Of a DNA stretch of 64,000 nt, positions 14,453-29,800 are shown in pieces (within the stretch, counting starts at the first letter, position 1; each line of letters opens with the position of its first letter). The stretch comes from Trichoplax adhaerens (taxonomy: Eukaryota > Placozoa > Uniplacotomia > Trichoplacea > Trichoplacidae), in contig NW_002060943.1 of NCBI RefSeq assembly GCF_000150275.1, positions 3,678,008 through 3,742,007 on the forward strand, written 5' to 3'. The notes beneath the pieces were generated by a model, which saw nothing but the letters and a program-made list of their open reading frames with translations, was not told the DNA's origin and did not search any database. The position numbers and the translations under genes are program-made.

Positions 14453-16669
14453 ACCATTTGTCCTGTATTACTGTCCAATGTGAGAACATAAAGATTGAAA
14501 GTATCGCATTTGACTCGATATGCTCATTGGTATCATGGTCTGCATCGCTGGCAAATACTATAATATAATTGAACCAAGGAATTGATTGAAAATTACAGTA
14601 GATGCTAACGGTTGCTTGCCTTTATCAACGTACATAATATGTCAACAGTGTCACTCTGATTAGCTGAATTTCTGTATTTCGAATCCTTACATACATTACT
14701 TAATCAATGAAATTTTAGACAATTATTTTGCATATTTTTATAATACGTATCTTCACATTTATTAGCACGCGAAATGTATGATTTGGTGGATAAATTATGA
14801 ATTAATCAGATATACATAGGAGATTTTGTCAAGAGCTTTGAGCATGATTACAAAAGTTTTATTAAAGTATGTGCAGATAGCCTACTATATTTGATGGCCA
14901 GTGTTAACTCGAATCTTCATGCTATGGTTTTGTATATTTTTCTTATGCACAGAGTACTTTTTCGATAGTAGTTATGCCGAAAGAAATTTTAGTATAAATG
15001 CTTACTATACTGTTGTAGCTAATATCTTTTAGATATCATCCGAGCGTGATATATTTTACGGTGTCGAGTTATGGATTTGCTATTTATGCAAGTCGATTAA
15101 AATTGTTTCAGTATATTTATCAGCAACTTGAAGCCTCTCTTTTAAGCCTAATTTAAGTCTGTATACGCCTACGTATATTGCAAATAAAGTCCAAATGGTT
15201 ACAAATAGTCTTCAATAAGCTGTCAACTTCTCGAAAGCCTGCTTAAAAAGTTATAGAATTGCAATATCCACTATTTACAGCCCGATCTCGATATTTTCTT
15301 AGTTTTATGTTTTGCCCAGGCATTGATAGAACTGAAATACTGTTTCACCAGCATTTAAGCATCCTTTATTGCGTGACGTAATAGCGTCGCTTATGATATC
15401 CTGGAAAAATTTTTTATGCAGTATGTTATATGTTGTTTTTAGTGCAAAGACTAAATTATCTCTTGAATAGAGTCGGCACCTCGATCTTATTTTAATTTAG
15501 GAGCTTGAACGACGATATTCAATAAGCAAAAGCTGAAATAATTACACAATAATTGACTAAAGCTATAGCTGTTCGCTTATTTTATTCATAAATTACGCTT
15601 TTAAAATGAAGTAGTCCATTTTACATGTTCATTCAATAAACCCACTGTTAATATGCATATAAAATTTGCTGTATACGGTAGATGAAATGTACAGTTTGTA
15701 CACTAATCTAGGCTAATACAACTGTACTTAGTTACTCAAGAGACACGAATCAATAACGACGTCAATACTAGAAATATTGAAAAATTACATTTTAATGACA
15801 ATTAAAATTGCTCTAACAATAAATTTTGTACTTGTATTTTCTCGCTATTGGGATAAAAAAATCGATTGATGTGAGTGATATGGCTTACTTTAACGCAAGC
15901 GAAGCCTAAAATTTCACTTTGACATACATTACCAGATATAGCACGGGAAAGATCTAGATATTGACCTAGAAATACCCATTGAATAAAGCTATTAAAATTT
16001 AATTTAATATGCCGGTATGTAACTTAACGTAACTTCTTATAATGTGTTAAACCTCATTTATGCGTATATCGAGTTTACAACGATCTAATCTCGATGTTAA
16101 TTCTAGCGATATATCAACAATGTCAAAGGTAAATAATTTCATATGCTAATGCCTATTGCCACTTCCACTAAGCACTGACTAATGGATAAAGATTCTTTAA
16201 TTTCTATAATTTCCATGAAATCAAATTATCACTCAAAAAGTTGTTATACGTGATGTTAAACTTTCTGTTTGAATACAAAGACTTCATTATATTAAATTTT
16301 TTCCCCTCTATCATCAAATGTAAATTATTACTGAACCATAGTCCGCAGTTAAATTTCTGCACAGTTCTCTTTAAGGTCAATAAACACTGGATTTTCCGCT
16401 ATTTACGGCTGTTATTTAGCTATACCATAGTAGTTTATTATACTACAGTTTTAAGTATAGCTTCCTACGTGATATAGGTTATCTATTACCACGATAAATT
16501 GCCTATTTTTTCAGTCAGTTATATACTATTAAACGGAAATGGAAAAGACTCATTCCACTTACAAACGGACTTCACTAGCGGATCTCTTACAAGTTTGACG
16601 TATCTAGTATCACCATATGAATTAAGATATTTTTCTAGTCGCTAATTTTTGAATGTTAAATTAAGAAAT

Positions 16670-16855
16670 TGTAGCCAAAGATTTATTTTTTTGCCGTTTG
16701 TATGATAAATATTAAAGTTACCAAAGATTTATTTTATTACCGTTCTTATGATAAATACTCTGACTCTTTCTTGAAATTAAAGTAGCCAAAGATTCGTTTT
16801 ATTACCCTTTATTTGATAAATACTGTGGACTCTTTCTTGAAAATTGAAGTTGCCA
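16670..16855. repeat. Short tandem repeat, three copies of about 60-65 bp
   Basis: The phrase CCAAAGATTTATTTTATTAC, with variants, followed by TTTGATAAATACTCTGA-like sequence, occurs three times from about 16674. The last two copies add ACTCTTTCTTGAAA. The copies are diverged. Confidence 0.7.
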
Positions 16856-19002
16856 TAATAGCGTAACTGCATTTTCAAGCTTAAAAATCGATTACAGCAC
16901 CTTTAGCTAGTTTGATTGGTGGAGAATATTTTCATTGATCTTGCTTCAAATAGAAGAACAGCACGAGTCAAAATGATCGACTGATATCACGTAGCCTTTA
17001 GAAGCACAACATTATTTTGCAATAATCTGTACTAAAAGCAAGCTGGTTTATCATCTAGTAAAGAAATTATTTGAAATCAAATATATCTTGCTCAAGGCTG
17101 AGTTTTACTACCAGAACTTCTATTGCTGCATTGGTAAAATTTCAGCTCTCCTTATCATTATATTTAGAAATGAAGCCGATTCAGTAGTTAGTTGCAAGAA
17201 CGTCGTTATCTAAAGATATTTGTATTTTTAGCGAGTATTACAATAATTAAATAACTTACTGTATAAGATCAAACCTAAATCCTCCTTATTTCTTCTTAAT
17301 CGGAGCTTATCTACTTTCCTATTGCGTACAATTTTTAAACATTCTAAGATAAAACGTGCAGTCAATCAAATGCTATCTTTAGTTTTTACTAGTTTGCCTT
17401 TGGAGTAAGTTTTCAATTTTAATTTTTTTCCCCCTTGATTAGCTGACATGGCACGCAGAAGATGTATACTAGTGTATCTTTTCTGTTTTTCATATCAAAA
17501 TAATAGCTATTGCTAAGATTGATAAATCAATCATCACGTCATTTCCATCAGCAATAATTTAGATCCAATTTAGGTTGTTTATAGCTTCTAGATATTAAAG
17601 TTAGAGTAATTTTAGCTCATTGCTGTCTTAGTCTTTTACTTATTCTTCATGCATCATCTATTTTCGGCATCTAAGCTAATATTGAAAGCTGTGAATTGAT
17701 ATCTTCGCATAAGAGGAATAAAATCCTTACGATAAGCACTATTGATTAATATATATAGTCAATCTTTGCAACTACTTTGACATTCATTTTCTGGCAAAGC
17801 ATCCCCTTTACAAACAAATTTGGCTTTAGCAATTGTAATTATTCAATTAAGCAAATCTATAGTATACTTACAGGTAAACGAAAACACTTACTGTGCAATA
17901 GCGACAAAATAAATCCTCCTTACATCTCCTATGAGGAAAAGAAGTACATTATTAATGACACACTAGCAGATAACACAATTTCTTAGAAAAAATTTTCATT
18001 TGTAATTAAAATAACAAATATTCTATCACGAATTCGCACTAAGTCTACTGAAAATTTATCCCTTTAGATTGTGATCGAGCTGAAAGCTGTTATACCTATA
18101 TTATTTTTACTTATAAAGAAATGTTATTTCGAACTGAATAAAAATCATGGCTATTGTAAGCGCAGTTGACGATCATACACATTTCTGTGTACTGCCATGT
18201 ATAATTACCGTTGCAACAGTTATAACTTATCTGTCAGTAAGAGATTTTGACATCAATCAAAATCGACAATATAGACATAGACTATGATGGCGACTTTATA
18301 AATTGCAAAGATGTTTCTTCTAGAGGCATTTGAAATTTTTTATTTAACTTGATATCCTTACAGACAATGCGTTAAATAAAAGTGAAATTGCATTATTGTC
18401 AGCAATCACGACTCGAGCATTATTTTCCACAATTCTATCGCGATTTAAGCATAACAATTTAGTCCAGACAATGCAATTTCAGAAATCAGTTGGCGTCTGA
18501 AATCTGCGCTTCTAAAGTCACAACCTTTATTCATGAGAAAACAGAAGCGACATCAATCAAATGTTGATAAATTTATGACGCATGAAATATTGATGAAGAT
18601 AATTGTAGTTTATTTTCGATAGTATTAGTAATCAATTCCTTAGGTTACAATTAAAGAACGATTTGTAGCTCATGTTTTCATTTTGAGATTATTATGAATT
18701 TTCAAAAGTCGTTTACTGATAATTTTGATCTAGTATCAATTTAGCACCATACTATGTAAAATAATTAAAATCGCCTGACTTTTCGATTATTGCTGCTTTA
18801 ATATAACACTGGCCTTAACCAATGGAGGAGTATTCACAGCTATGACGGCAATAATGATTGGAAAAACATATCTGCTATTTATCTTAAATTTTAATACAGC
18901 GAAATAATAACTATATTGTAATTTATGTGANAGATGTAAACTAAGCTATCCTTTTCATTGGAAGTAAGATTTTAGCTAAAAAATTAGATATAACAATTGT
19001 AT

Positions 19003-19301
19003 NNNNNNNNNNNNNNNNNNNNNNNNNNNNNNNNNNNNNNNNNNNNNNNNNNNNNNNNNNNNNNNNNNNNNNNNNNNNNNNNNNNNNNNNNNNNNNNNNN
19101 NNNNNNNNNNNNNNNNNNNNNNNNNNNNNNNNNNNNNNNNNNNNNNNNNNNNNNNNNNNNNNNNNNNNNNNNNNNNNNNNNNNNNNNNNNNNNNNNNNNN
19201 NNNNNNNNNNNNNNNNNNNNNNNNNNNNNNNNNNNNNNNNNNNNNNNNNNNNNNNNNNNNNNNNNNNNNNNNNNNNNNNNNNNNNNNNNNNNNNNNNNNN
19301 N
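19003..19301. other. Assembly gap (run of N)
   Basis: 299 unknown bases. Open frames that run through the gap (18976-19443 minus, 18997-19374 plus) are artefacts of translating N. Confidence 0.99.
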
Positions 19302-20879
19302 CGTATTTCGTATTTTTCAACAAGCCATCTATAATGACAGGAAAATGTCTGCTCAATTTATATTTAAGAAATGATCTTGGCATTATGACATGAATGTCTA
19401 ATGGGTTAAAATCTAAGTCATGCTTATTATTCACATTACTCATTTCTTACTTCATCCCATCGGCATTTAGGTAAATAGAAAATATTGTTACAATTAATAT
19501 TAATTAAAAAGCTTTTAAATCTGTAAGTTATTTTATCATTCTTATCGAAATATGAAATATTGAGTAAGCAATTACCTAAAGAAATAGCTTATAATGGTAT
19601 TGAAAGTAGAAGATATACGTGAGTTCAATAATTGCTAATGGATACATCATGTTTATTTATAAACTCCGACATAGTCTCTTCTTCTGCATAGTGCCCTACA
19701 GCATGTTGTTTCTCTACAAGATATTTAACAAATCAGTTTCCTCAGTCATTCTGTAGACTTGAAAATTCCAGTCAAGTTGATGTAGAAGTACAAATATTTT
19801 TAAAGCATATCATTATGCACAATAAACTTTTGATGATTTTGTACATAATATGGCATCATAAGTCAAAGGCAGTTAATCCATATTATTATATTAATAAAGG
19901 ATGTTAATTTGGCTAGATCAAATGTTAATTTCAATGCTTGCACAATCAGATGATATTCACTACGATAGATTAGAGTACGATGATCTTGTAAGCCAAGCTA
20001 AATACAGATATGTATTGAGTTTATTGAACTCACCGTATCGTAAAATAGGATAATCAAATAGATTGAAGTTGATTTCATGCTAATACGTTGAACTCGATTG
20101 AAAATCAGTTAGTAAGTTGGTGTAAATGGCACGGCAGAGATGAAAAGGGATAATGAAAACAAGCTCTAAAAACAATATGATGATAGATCTAACCAATTAT
20201 CATCGATGAATAACAATTAAATTGTCTTTCAAGCAGAATTATTTAGCAGTTGTTGAAGAAGAATTAATCACGTGTTCCTAACTGATGTAAAAATAATTGA
20301 ATTGCAGTTTTGTTTATCCATGTTTTTATGTTAATGTTAGTCCACCGATTATATCAGACACTTATTTTAATGTTCTATGCTCCAGCTTAATCAGTAAAAG
20401 CATTAATACGTCTATTCAAAAAATGGATGAATTAGCAGAAAGACTTTATTGTCAGCCTCGTGATGAAATCGTTTCCATAAATGAATATTAATAACGGACC
20501 TAGTGAGTAACAGTGGATAACAAAAGCATAGCATTAATATGGATGGAGAGCTGATTGTCTAACGATTTGATACGCACATAAAAAGGCTTGTAATTAATAT
20601 TATCTCAGTAGAAAGTGACCTAGGTAGTCTGTATGTATTGAATTATAGTACTAATGAATAGACGCGATCATCCGCGCAGACTTATAGACTCTTCTACGCC
20701 ACTGACTCCAACTTTTATACAGGTATATAAGTCAACAAGTCAATAACAAATCTCAGTAATCGCTAATCTGGGATACAGAATAAACTACCTCTGTCTCCAA
20801 AAGTAATTTAGTAGTTCAAAGTAGTGCAATAGATTAATTCCATGGATAAAAGAGGATTGAAAACATCTTGAACGGCAAT

Positions 20880-23800
20880 ATGAGGAATTTTATTCTACCA
20901 ATATTTCTCTTATCACTCGCTTTCATATGGAATAATTTAGGTGAGGATGAATAGTTAATTAATTCCTAATTTTATGTATAGAATAGGTCTAAACGAGTTC
21001 TTAGGCTAGCATAAATATTCAAATTCATCATGGCGGAATTGTATTTTACAAGATATAACTTTAACTTGACCAATCCATTCCATTAACTGCTATCGTGACA
21101 TTAGTATAAAATTAGCATCGCCATAACTCTTTTTTTTGTATATTCAATCCAAATCTTCTACGTGACAGTCTAATACATCAATTTTTCATCAATAGTACAA
21201 AGTTAATGCATGATAAAATGGTTCTTACAATAGGAATAATGAATGTAACCTTTAAAAGAATCACTGCGTTGACGACCAGATGGGTCGCACTTAAATTCTC
21301 CCATGATGTGATCTTGCTAAACAACTATTGTATTGTAACAGTATCAACATCTGTACTATGATCCTAGCTTTAGATTTACTAAATCATGAAAAGAAAGGTT
21401 TGCTAGTAACTAAAGTTTTCTATTAACAACTCATAATAAGTTACAGACTGTACCTGTCGGTTAAGATGTAAAAATTACGATTAAAAGTTTTTTAGCTACC
21501 TCCAATATTAGCGACACTTAATGGAGTTTAATTAATCCAAACTATCCTGTATTAAGCGAGATTATTATCGTTTCGAATAGTCATTCTATCAATCTTGATA
21601 GCCAATAATGCGCGGTATAGAGCTTTATCAGACCGTTAATCGTGATGTTTTTTCTATCTCATTTAATTACGATGATCGGCAACAAGTTGGCTATTGATAC
21701 GAAATTTAAAATTTACATCAATTTACTCTAATCTTTTAAGCCATCTTTCGATACGAATAACATCCCATTTTTATCATTTACAACTTAATCCTTCATGTAA
21801 AGGAAACAAAATATTGATCAATTTTATTACTTAGGCTATTTGTCCAATTCAGACAACTGTCCACTTTGATAATTAATCGGTAAAGGATGTACATTTACTT
21901 TTTTATTTAGAAATAACGCTATGATTATGTCGTAGTTCTATCCTAAATATTGACCATGGTAAAAAGAGAATAGTTGTTAATTAATAAACTAGGGTGCATA
22001 GGAAAATAGTATCGATCATTTGAGATTAACGTTAAATAGCATTTCATAGACTATTGATAGTTTGAAATGTAGCAATATTTAATGTTCAGCTATATGGCAG
22101 AAACGATAATTTAGTCATTTTATTTAAACAGATCTGTTAGCAATAATAGAATTGGTAATAAGGTAGTAACTTATATATTTAATAGCTATCCCGACCATAT
22201 ATTGCTAAAAGAGTACTCCATTAAACATTTTACTCAGATTGTTCCTCCAAATGACACTCTTCCTCCCAAAATTATATAGACGTTTTTATAATTTCAAAAT
22301 TGCCTTCATATGATGAGTGATTGGTTTCTACACCACACTTATTTGTATAAAAGGGAACAATTTAATAATGAACACACGCACTTGTCTATTTTTAGTCAAG
22401 GCATTAAGTTCAAAGTAATTCGTCTTTTACATTATTTCTGTGAACGCTCATTTTTATTCATATAATGCGGAAAGCTTCCTCGTGTATAGGATGCTTTTAA
22501 AAACAAATAAGAAAAAACATGCTGCGCATCATATTCCTCGTAATATAGATTTTAAAGCCGATTAAAATAAAGCAAATAGTACTGAAAAGGGTATTTATTA
22601 AAGGCTGTTAAAGAAAAGCCAGTAATAGTTATGAGGAAACTAAATTCGTATCAACTGTTTTCCGAAGAAACAGAATTTGAATAAATTGGCATCATCAAAA
22701 CGATGTAGGAAAATCGAATAGACATTTCCGAAAAGTCGTTCTAAGAAAACACATAACAGTCATTTTTTCATCTTAATTTATTAATTATGAACAGGCTTAT
22801 CGGATGATGACTTTAATCCCTTCTATCGGTTTATGCTGAAACAAATACAAGGAAATTATTTGATGTGTGTTTGAAAGAAATTCAATGCCGACCTATGGCG
22901 CTGAAAATTTTGAAAACACAACGAAATATAATAAATCTTGATGTATGCTATAATTCGAATCTGTATACCTATACTTCTAACGCCTTCTACCGCATCTTTA
23001 TTTTCCATCGCATTTCTATGGCCATGCTTAAAAGATCATATTCAATTATTAGTTTAATAATAACATTTCAGTATCATCACATTTATTTAATGCCACCGCA
23101 TTTCGGATGATCTAAAGCTTTCCAGAACGTTTTTGTTTTACTGTCTAATTATGACTAAGAGCACCTGTACTGGTAATGATGGTTGTAGTAAAGTGAGAGC
23201 AAATTAGAGTCAGTGTAATAGTTTTTATAGGCGTAGAACGGATACAAGGAGTATGTACATCATTGAAGTAATTAAGGGCAATGTCGAATCTATCTTTTAT
23301 AGTGATTAGAAATGTTAATTTGTACTGTATATATCAGATAACATCAAAGAAAACTAATATTATACTTTAAGATAAGACAATCTAAATAATAAACAGGCTA
23401 AATTATTCATCATTATTGTTTGCCAAATACGGTGTGGCTTTGATGAAATTTAATTAACAGAAAATTTTTATTGTTCAATCTTATTTATTAACTCCGAATA
23501 ACTTGAAAACATTTACCGACATGCAGCAACTATCCAAGCTAATGAGCACAGGATAGACAGCGTGTTTTCAGATGATCCCATGTATCCTTGCATAGTACCC
23601 CTCAGTTTCGAATAAAATAGATTTTCCCCGTTTCAACATTATCTTTTCAATCCTAATCCTTTCAATGATGCAATTTCGCCACTGCTATAACATTCGATCA
23701 ATATTAGCTTGAATTTAGCAACGCATAGTGATAAAATTGAAATATTCGTATCCGAAATATGGAAATATACATATGAATACTCTATATTAATATTTTTTAT

Positions 23801-26800
23801 TAATAAATTATGTTGTGAAGCAAATTGGTGTTAATTAACTAATCTAGGAAAAATCAAATAATAGCTTTTAGAATTCTAAGAATTCCCAAATTTCCTGCAG
23901 ATGAAGTGATTAAAAATAATTCTACGTTACCTCTCCATTTTCCCATCATGCTAAAAAATTTTAGAGCATTAATTAATTAATTAATTAATTAATAGTTATT
24001 ACGTAGAATTTATCCGAAATAATCATGAATATAAATTTGAATGCATAGTTTGGCCTTTGCTTATGTGTTTAAAGATGCCAAAATTATTTAAGATCTATAA
24101 GAAATCGAGGATAAAAACTTTGTTTAGAATATTAACTAAATTATCCATTAAATTTTTATATTTTAAACTCTAATCCAAGGAAGTACATTATAAAAATCTT
24201 TTTCAAACAATATTGAAAATCACCTGAGATCTATAAAAAATAAATAAAAAATAACTGATTTATGATAGGAATTAAATAAAGATATTTATAATTTAATTGC
24301 TTACGTATCCACTTCATGCATATTGATTAATTACAATCAATAAATGAAATCAATTTCCATTATAAACTTGATTCACAAGCTATTACATTAAATTTACCTC
24401 ATTGAATTGGTACCATGTTGGTATCTCTACTATTATCCATGCTAGTAAATGAATTACTAGGTTAAATGACAGCAATTAATCACTAACAGCTGCATTTATG
24501 GTTACTAATTTGAAAAATTTCTGCCTGCAGCTTCAGCCGGATACCTGATTTATACTAATCCCAGTGAAATTCGTATCGTTGACACAAATGGGAAAGGTGA
24601 TCGATTGCTAATTTCAGGATTACATTACGCAGTTGCCATTGATTACCACCTCAAGAAGAAAGCTGTCTATTGGACAGACTCCAAAACCGGCCGTATAAGC
24701 CATTTTAATTACAAGGACATGTCAGCTTTGAAAAATAATGCCCATTATACTGCGTTAGAGGCTAAAGTTGTGCCTAACCTCCAATTTGATTCGCTGGCTG
24801 GAATAGCTGTTGATTGGATCAACGATAAACTTTATTTTATCGACGATGATAACCACCGAATTTATGTTAGTAATCTAGATGGAACAAATGCGAAAGCCTT
24901 ATTCACTGAAGGGATTGCCTATCCAAGAGCTATTGCCGTCGATCCTCTTCAAGGGTAAGGAATATTAATGATAAAACAACTTTGATTGGAAAGGCAGCTA
25001 TCGAGCAATGTAGTGTTTGGGAATTTTGATATACTGGCCCAAAGAGAGTATACAAACTTCTTTAACATTTGTTAAGATTGAGTGTTTCAATTGTTGGGCA
25101 CATTCAACTGTTTTATTTTATTTCATGGAACACCTCGATGTATAATCTTGTGATTGTTTTTATACCTGTCCTATACTTCATTAAGTATTATCTTTATTGG
25201 TATAGGTATATTTATTGGACTGAGTGGGGCGATAAGAATAAAATCGTTCGCGCAGCCATGGACGGTTCAGCAAAGCAAATTATTCGAAGTGACAATATGT
25301 ACTGGCCCAATGGTTTGTCCATCGATTATTTAACTGAAAAGCTTTTCTTCACCGATGGCTATACCAAAGCAATCTATCGTTTAGATTTGAATGGTAGTAA
25401 TTTTGTCAGCATAAAATCGAACTTACAACATCCACATGACATCACCGTTCATGGTAAACGATTATTTTGGACGGATTGGGAAGCATTTGCAATACAATCA
25501 TGCCATAAAACGAGTGGTAAAGAAGGTCGTAAAATTATAACTGGTAATAAGACTCCCTTGGGAATTAAAAGTCTAGCGCCGAAGCATCAACCCAGAGGTT
25601 CATATCGAGCTTAACTTATAGAACGCTCTCATTGAAGTTTGCATACAGTAGTGCTATTTTGATTTCATTTTGATATAGTTTCCTTCTTTTGCAGTAAAAT
25701 TGTATCTATGATTTCAAATTATGCATAGATTACTCTCTATTTGAAATTTACATACAGTAGTACTATTTTAATTCGATTTTTATATCGATCTTATTCATTT
25801 CCATTTACTTTCCTTCTTTTGCAGTAAATTTGATGTCTCCTTTTATAATTTCAAATTATGCTAACATTAGTTATCTATTTTCAAAAATAGCCCATAATCC
25901 ATGTGGCCATAATAACGGAAACTGTAGCCATTTATGCTTAATATCCCCATCTCAAGGAAATAATAGCCAATCGACAGGTTATACGTGTGCTTGTCCAACT
26001 GGTGTCAGCTTTAAATCGGGAAAAGTTTGTCATTCAGGTAAATTGACTGCATTTCTGCTGTTGGCCCAATAGAATATCATTCAAAATGCTTTATTATACT
26101 GTATTATATGATGTATTATCGCTTTTTAAAAAAGAAAGTAAATTACTTTAATATTGACAGAGCCATCTCATCCAGCAATACTACCTATTCTTTTGATAAC
26201 TTGTGCAAATTGAGTAGGTTTCTACATCTTGAAAAAGCTGGCAATATTCCAACTTGATGCGAGCTCTATTTACTTAATATTTACACCGCCCATTATATTC
26301 TTGTACCCTAAAATAGTAAAGCAATTACTGATTAAACAATCCGATCCCTATCTTACTTCATAACATTTTCACATTACCTTTGCTCGAAATGCCACTCCTC
26401 TATTTATCTCTGATTATAACTAATTTAAATGCATTCAAAATAAGTCATTGAATTTGTATTTTTAGAATTTTAAAATTAAGACCACTGTGACTGTGGTAAT
26501 AATTAAAAAAAAAACCATTCATTCTGCTTTCTTATGGATTGCGTAGGTCCAATTAACTTTTTACTGATTACAAGGCGCAGTGATTTACGCTGGATGTCGT
26601 TGGATGCACCACAATTTATCGATGTTAGAATCAATATTCAAGATATCAAGCATGCTTTCGACGTAACTTACGATCCAGTCGATCATTATATTTATTGGGC
26701 TGACAACATCATTCAGGCCATACTACGAGCAAAATTAGATGGTAGTGGAGCATCAGTTATTATACCAAATATTCAGTCACCGGAAGGACTAGCTATAGAC

Positions 26801-29800
26801 TGGATAGCTCGTACAATTTATTGGACTGACAAGATTGAAAAGAAAATTGAAGTAGCTACGTTAAATGGAACTCAACGTAAAACTATCATTAAGACCGATT
26901 TGGATACGCCAAGAGCCATTGCTATCGATCCATTTCGAGGGTATAACGATAGCCTATTTAGAATGTTGAATTCAATACTGTTGTTCTATAAAGCGAAGTT
27001 AGTGCTAGGTCGTACTTTGCTGAAGTTGGAAAGCCGCATAATGAATACATTAGCGTAGTATACTGAAGCTTTTTCGATTCCAGAAGAGAATTTACAATCT
27101 AATTTCATCTCGAATAAATAAAAATAAGAACAATTAATCCATGTAAAATAATTATAATTTATCTGAACATACCAAGAAATAGTAGATTTAGATAAAAAAA
27201 GATCCGCGAAAGTAGACAAAGTGATCATTTTTAACATTATCCTTTCACTGTCCTTGACTTTTCAGTAGTAATTCTTTGATCAAAATTTCAAAGTAGTATT
27301 TCAGCGTATGGTTACGCATAAAACTTTAATTTTTTATTATAGTTACTTAAATAAAGAAGAATGAATGATGATTATTCGTTATGTAGATAGTATCATTAAT
27401 CGAGATTATTGCATATCATAACGCTATGATATAGATACATATTTTGGAGTGATTGGGGAAAAGTACCAAAGATCGAGAGAGCTTATTTGGATGGTTCTGA
27501 TCGAAAAGTAATCGTCAATGATTCCATCGTTTGGCCAAATGGCATCGCGATCGATTACGACAAGCAAATACTCTACTGGGCTGATGCTGACCGTGATACC
27601 ATTGAAATTTCTGATTTAAACGGTCATGGAAGGAAGACATTGGTCAAAAACAATCTCTTTCATGTTTTTGGTTTGACTTTGCAAGGTGATTACATTTACT
27701 ATTCAGATTGGATTAAGCGAAAAGTGGAAAGAATCCATAAGAGTAATCCAACCACCCCTGAAGTGGTCTACCATCGGTCAGATTTAATGGGATTAGCTGC
27801 TGTCGATTTAGCATTTTACCAACGAGCAGGTAGGGTAGGGTAATCAATATCAATGTCTATTTCCTCTTTGCATAAGGATTATCATTATACAGAAATATTC
27901 CTATACTAAATTTAAGTATGATATAAACAGGCGCCGGAAATAATACCTGTGCTCATAAAAATGGCGGATGTAGTCACTATTGCTTTTTTAGAGGCAGTGG
28001 CCATATTTGTTCTTGTCCTTTCGGCTATGAATTACAGGAAGATGAAAAAACTTGCTTCGGTAAGTATTTAATATTCAAGAGCGATCAGCCAATGATATAT
28101 ATCATTAGAAGATATAGGTGATGAAGTTATTATACACGTACACAATACGACGCTACTGAAAAAGAACTGACTTAATGATATAGAATTGCTTAGAAGATCT
28201 TAGCCGTTTTATACTATATCAATCCATTTTAAGGGTGTGCAAAATGTCTTAGGTTCATTTGCGTACTACTTTAGGTTACTCTATTCTTATTCTGACAAAA
28301 AATGTTTTTATTCTCACCAGTAAATAATTTAGTAAGAAGTTCTACTTTGGTCTCGTTATTTGCAAAATACGTTAGACTTATTTGTGTACTTGGCTGCTCT
28401 ATTCTTATTCCGACAAGTTATTTTCTTTATTGCTTACCAATGAATAACAAGTTCTATTTTGGTACCATCATGACTAATTGTATCTTCTAATTTGTATCCT
28501 TCATTCTAGTTCCGAACGCTTTCTTTCTATTGCTAACAAGCAAGCAGTTATACCGTCTATCACTAAATGATCGATATGATATCAAGAAATTGCCTATTAA
28601 TGGTATTCAAGGTGGTAGTGGACTATCGTTTGATAGTCGAACAGAAGAAGTCTATTGGAGTGATATTGAATTGAAGCAAATTTCATCATCGTACTTAAAT
28701 GGAACGAATAGAAACGTTATTATTGAATTTGATCTAGCTAGTCCAAATTCGATCGCTTTCGATTGGACTACCAAATATATATACTGGACAGATAACATTC
28801 TTAATCGAATTGAAGTTACCAAGTCTGATGGAACAGCTCGTAAAATTTTGATTTGGCAAGACTTGTACAAGCCCAGCTATCTTGTGATACATCCGAAGGA
28901 GGGGTAAGTTATAATCAAGCGCTCTGTATTTCACTTTCGTATTGATATAATTATTGAATCGAAATGAACTGTGCTGTAGCTTTGATTTAATTCGTTATCC
29001 ATTTAGTTTTGAATAAATGGAGATGACTAAAATTTAGTACGTAGTGATCTAAATTACATCACAACATAGTCATATTCAGTTTACATGGGATAAAATTCCT
29101 TAGCAGTCAATGTTTAGACTTGAATTATTGTAAATTCAAAAAGTCCTCCAATTCACCATGATAGAACCAATTGAGCCATAAGAATGCACCTATAAGCAAA
29201 ACTTTACTTCTAAAGTTTCTACCGCAACTACTATATCAGTAAATTGGTCATTACCTTTGCAATAACTATCTAATCCTTAATCTTATTTGTCCTAATTATA
29301 GATTATTATTTTGGGTCAATCATAATTCTAATGTACTTGATGGGGCTAAAATAGAAAGATCTACTTTAGCTGGAACAGAGCGGAAGACAATCGTAGAAGT
29401 AGCAGGCATTCCAGTCAGTTTAGAAATCGATTTCGATAATGATCGCATCTTTTGGATTGATTCTACCAGAAAACGTATCTATTCTGCATCACTCCTTGGT
29501 ACCAATCTGGAAATGATTCCCGAATTCATGTCTAGCTCTAACTTTTTATCAATCTACGAGGATAAATTATATTGGATTGACAGCAAAGAAAGCCACATTA
29601 TGAAAGCAAATAAAACTAATTTTCAAAGGGAGCATGTGCACGATTTACGGAATTTTGACGATCATCCCAACAACTTATTGGTATATCATAAAAATCGCCA
29701 AAAACGTAAGCGATAGTAGTTTGATGACTGTCTATTAAAATAGAGTTAAGATAGAAATAACAGTAAACTAAAATGGTTATAATTATATCCAATGTAGAAA

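Larger units (their letters stand above)
14453..20879. other. Gene-poor region with an assembly gap
   Basis: I find no exon here that I can support in either strand. It contains a small tandem repeat (about 16670-16855), a single ambiguous base at 18931 and a run of N (19003-19301). The occasional open frames of 60-80 codons lack homology and splice context. It separates the fucosyltransferase 3' end from the LRP5/6 signal-peptide exon. Confidence 0.5.

Noticed and set aside
18976-19443. Open frames through the N run
   Set aside because: Most of the translation is unknown bases in the gap.
20297-20491. 64-codon plus frame with an acidic end (DELAERLYCQPRDEIVSINEY)
   Set aside because: Short, no family match and no partner exon found; frames this long are expected by chance here.
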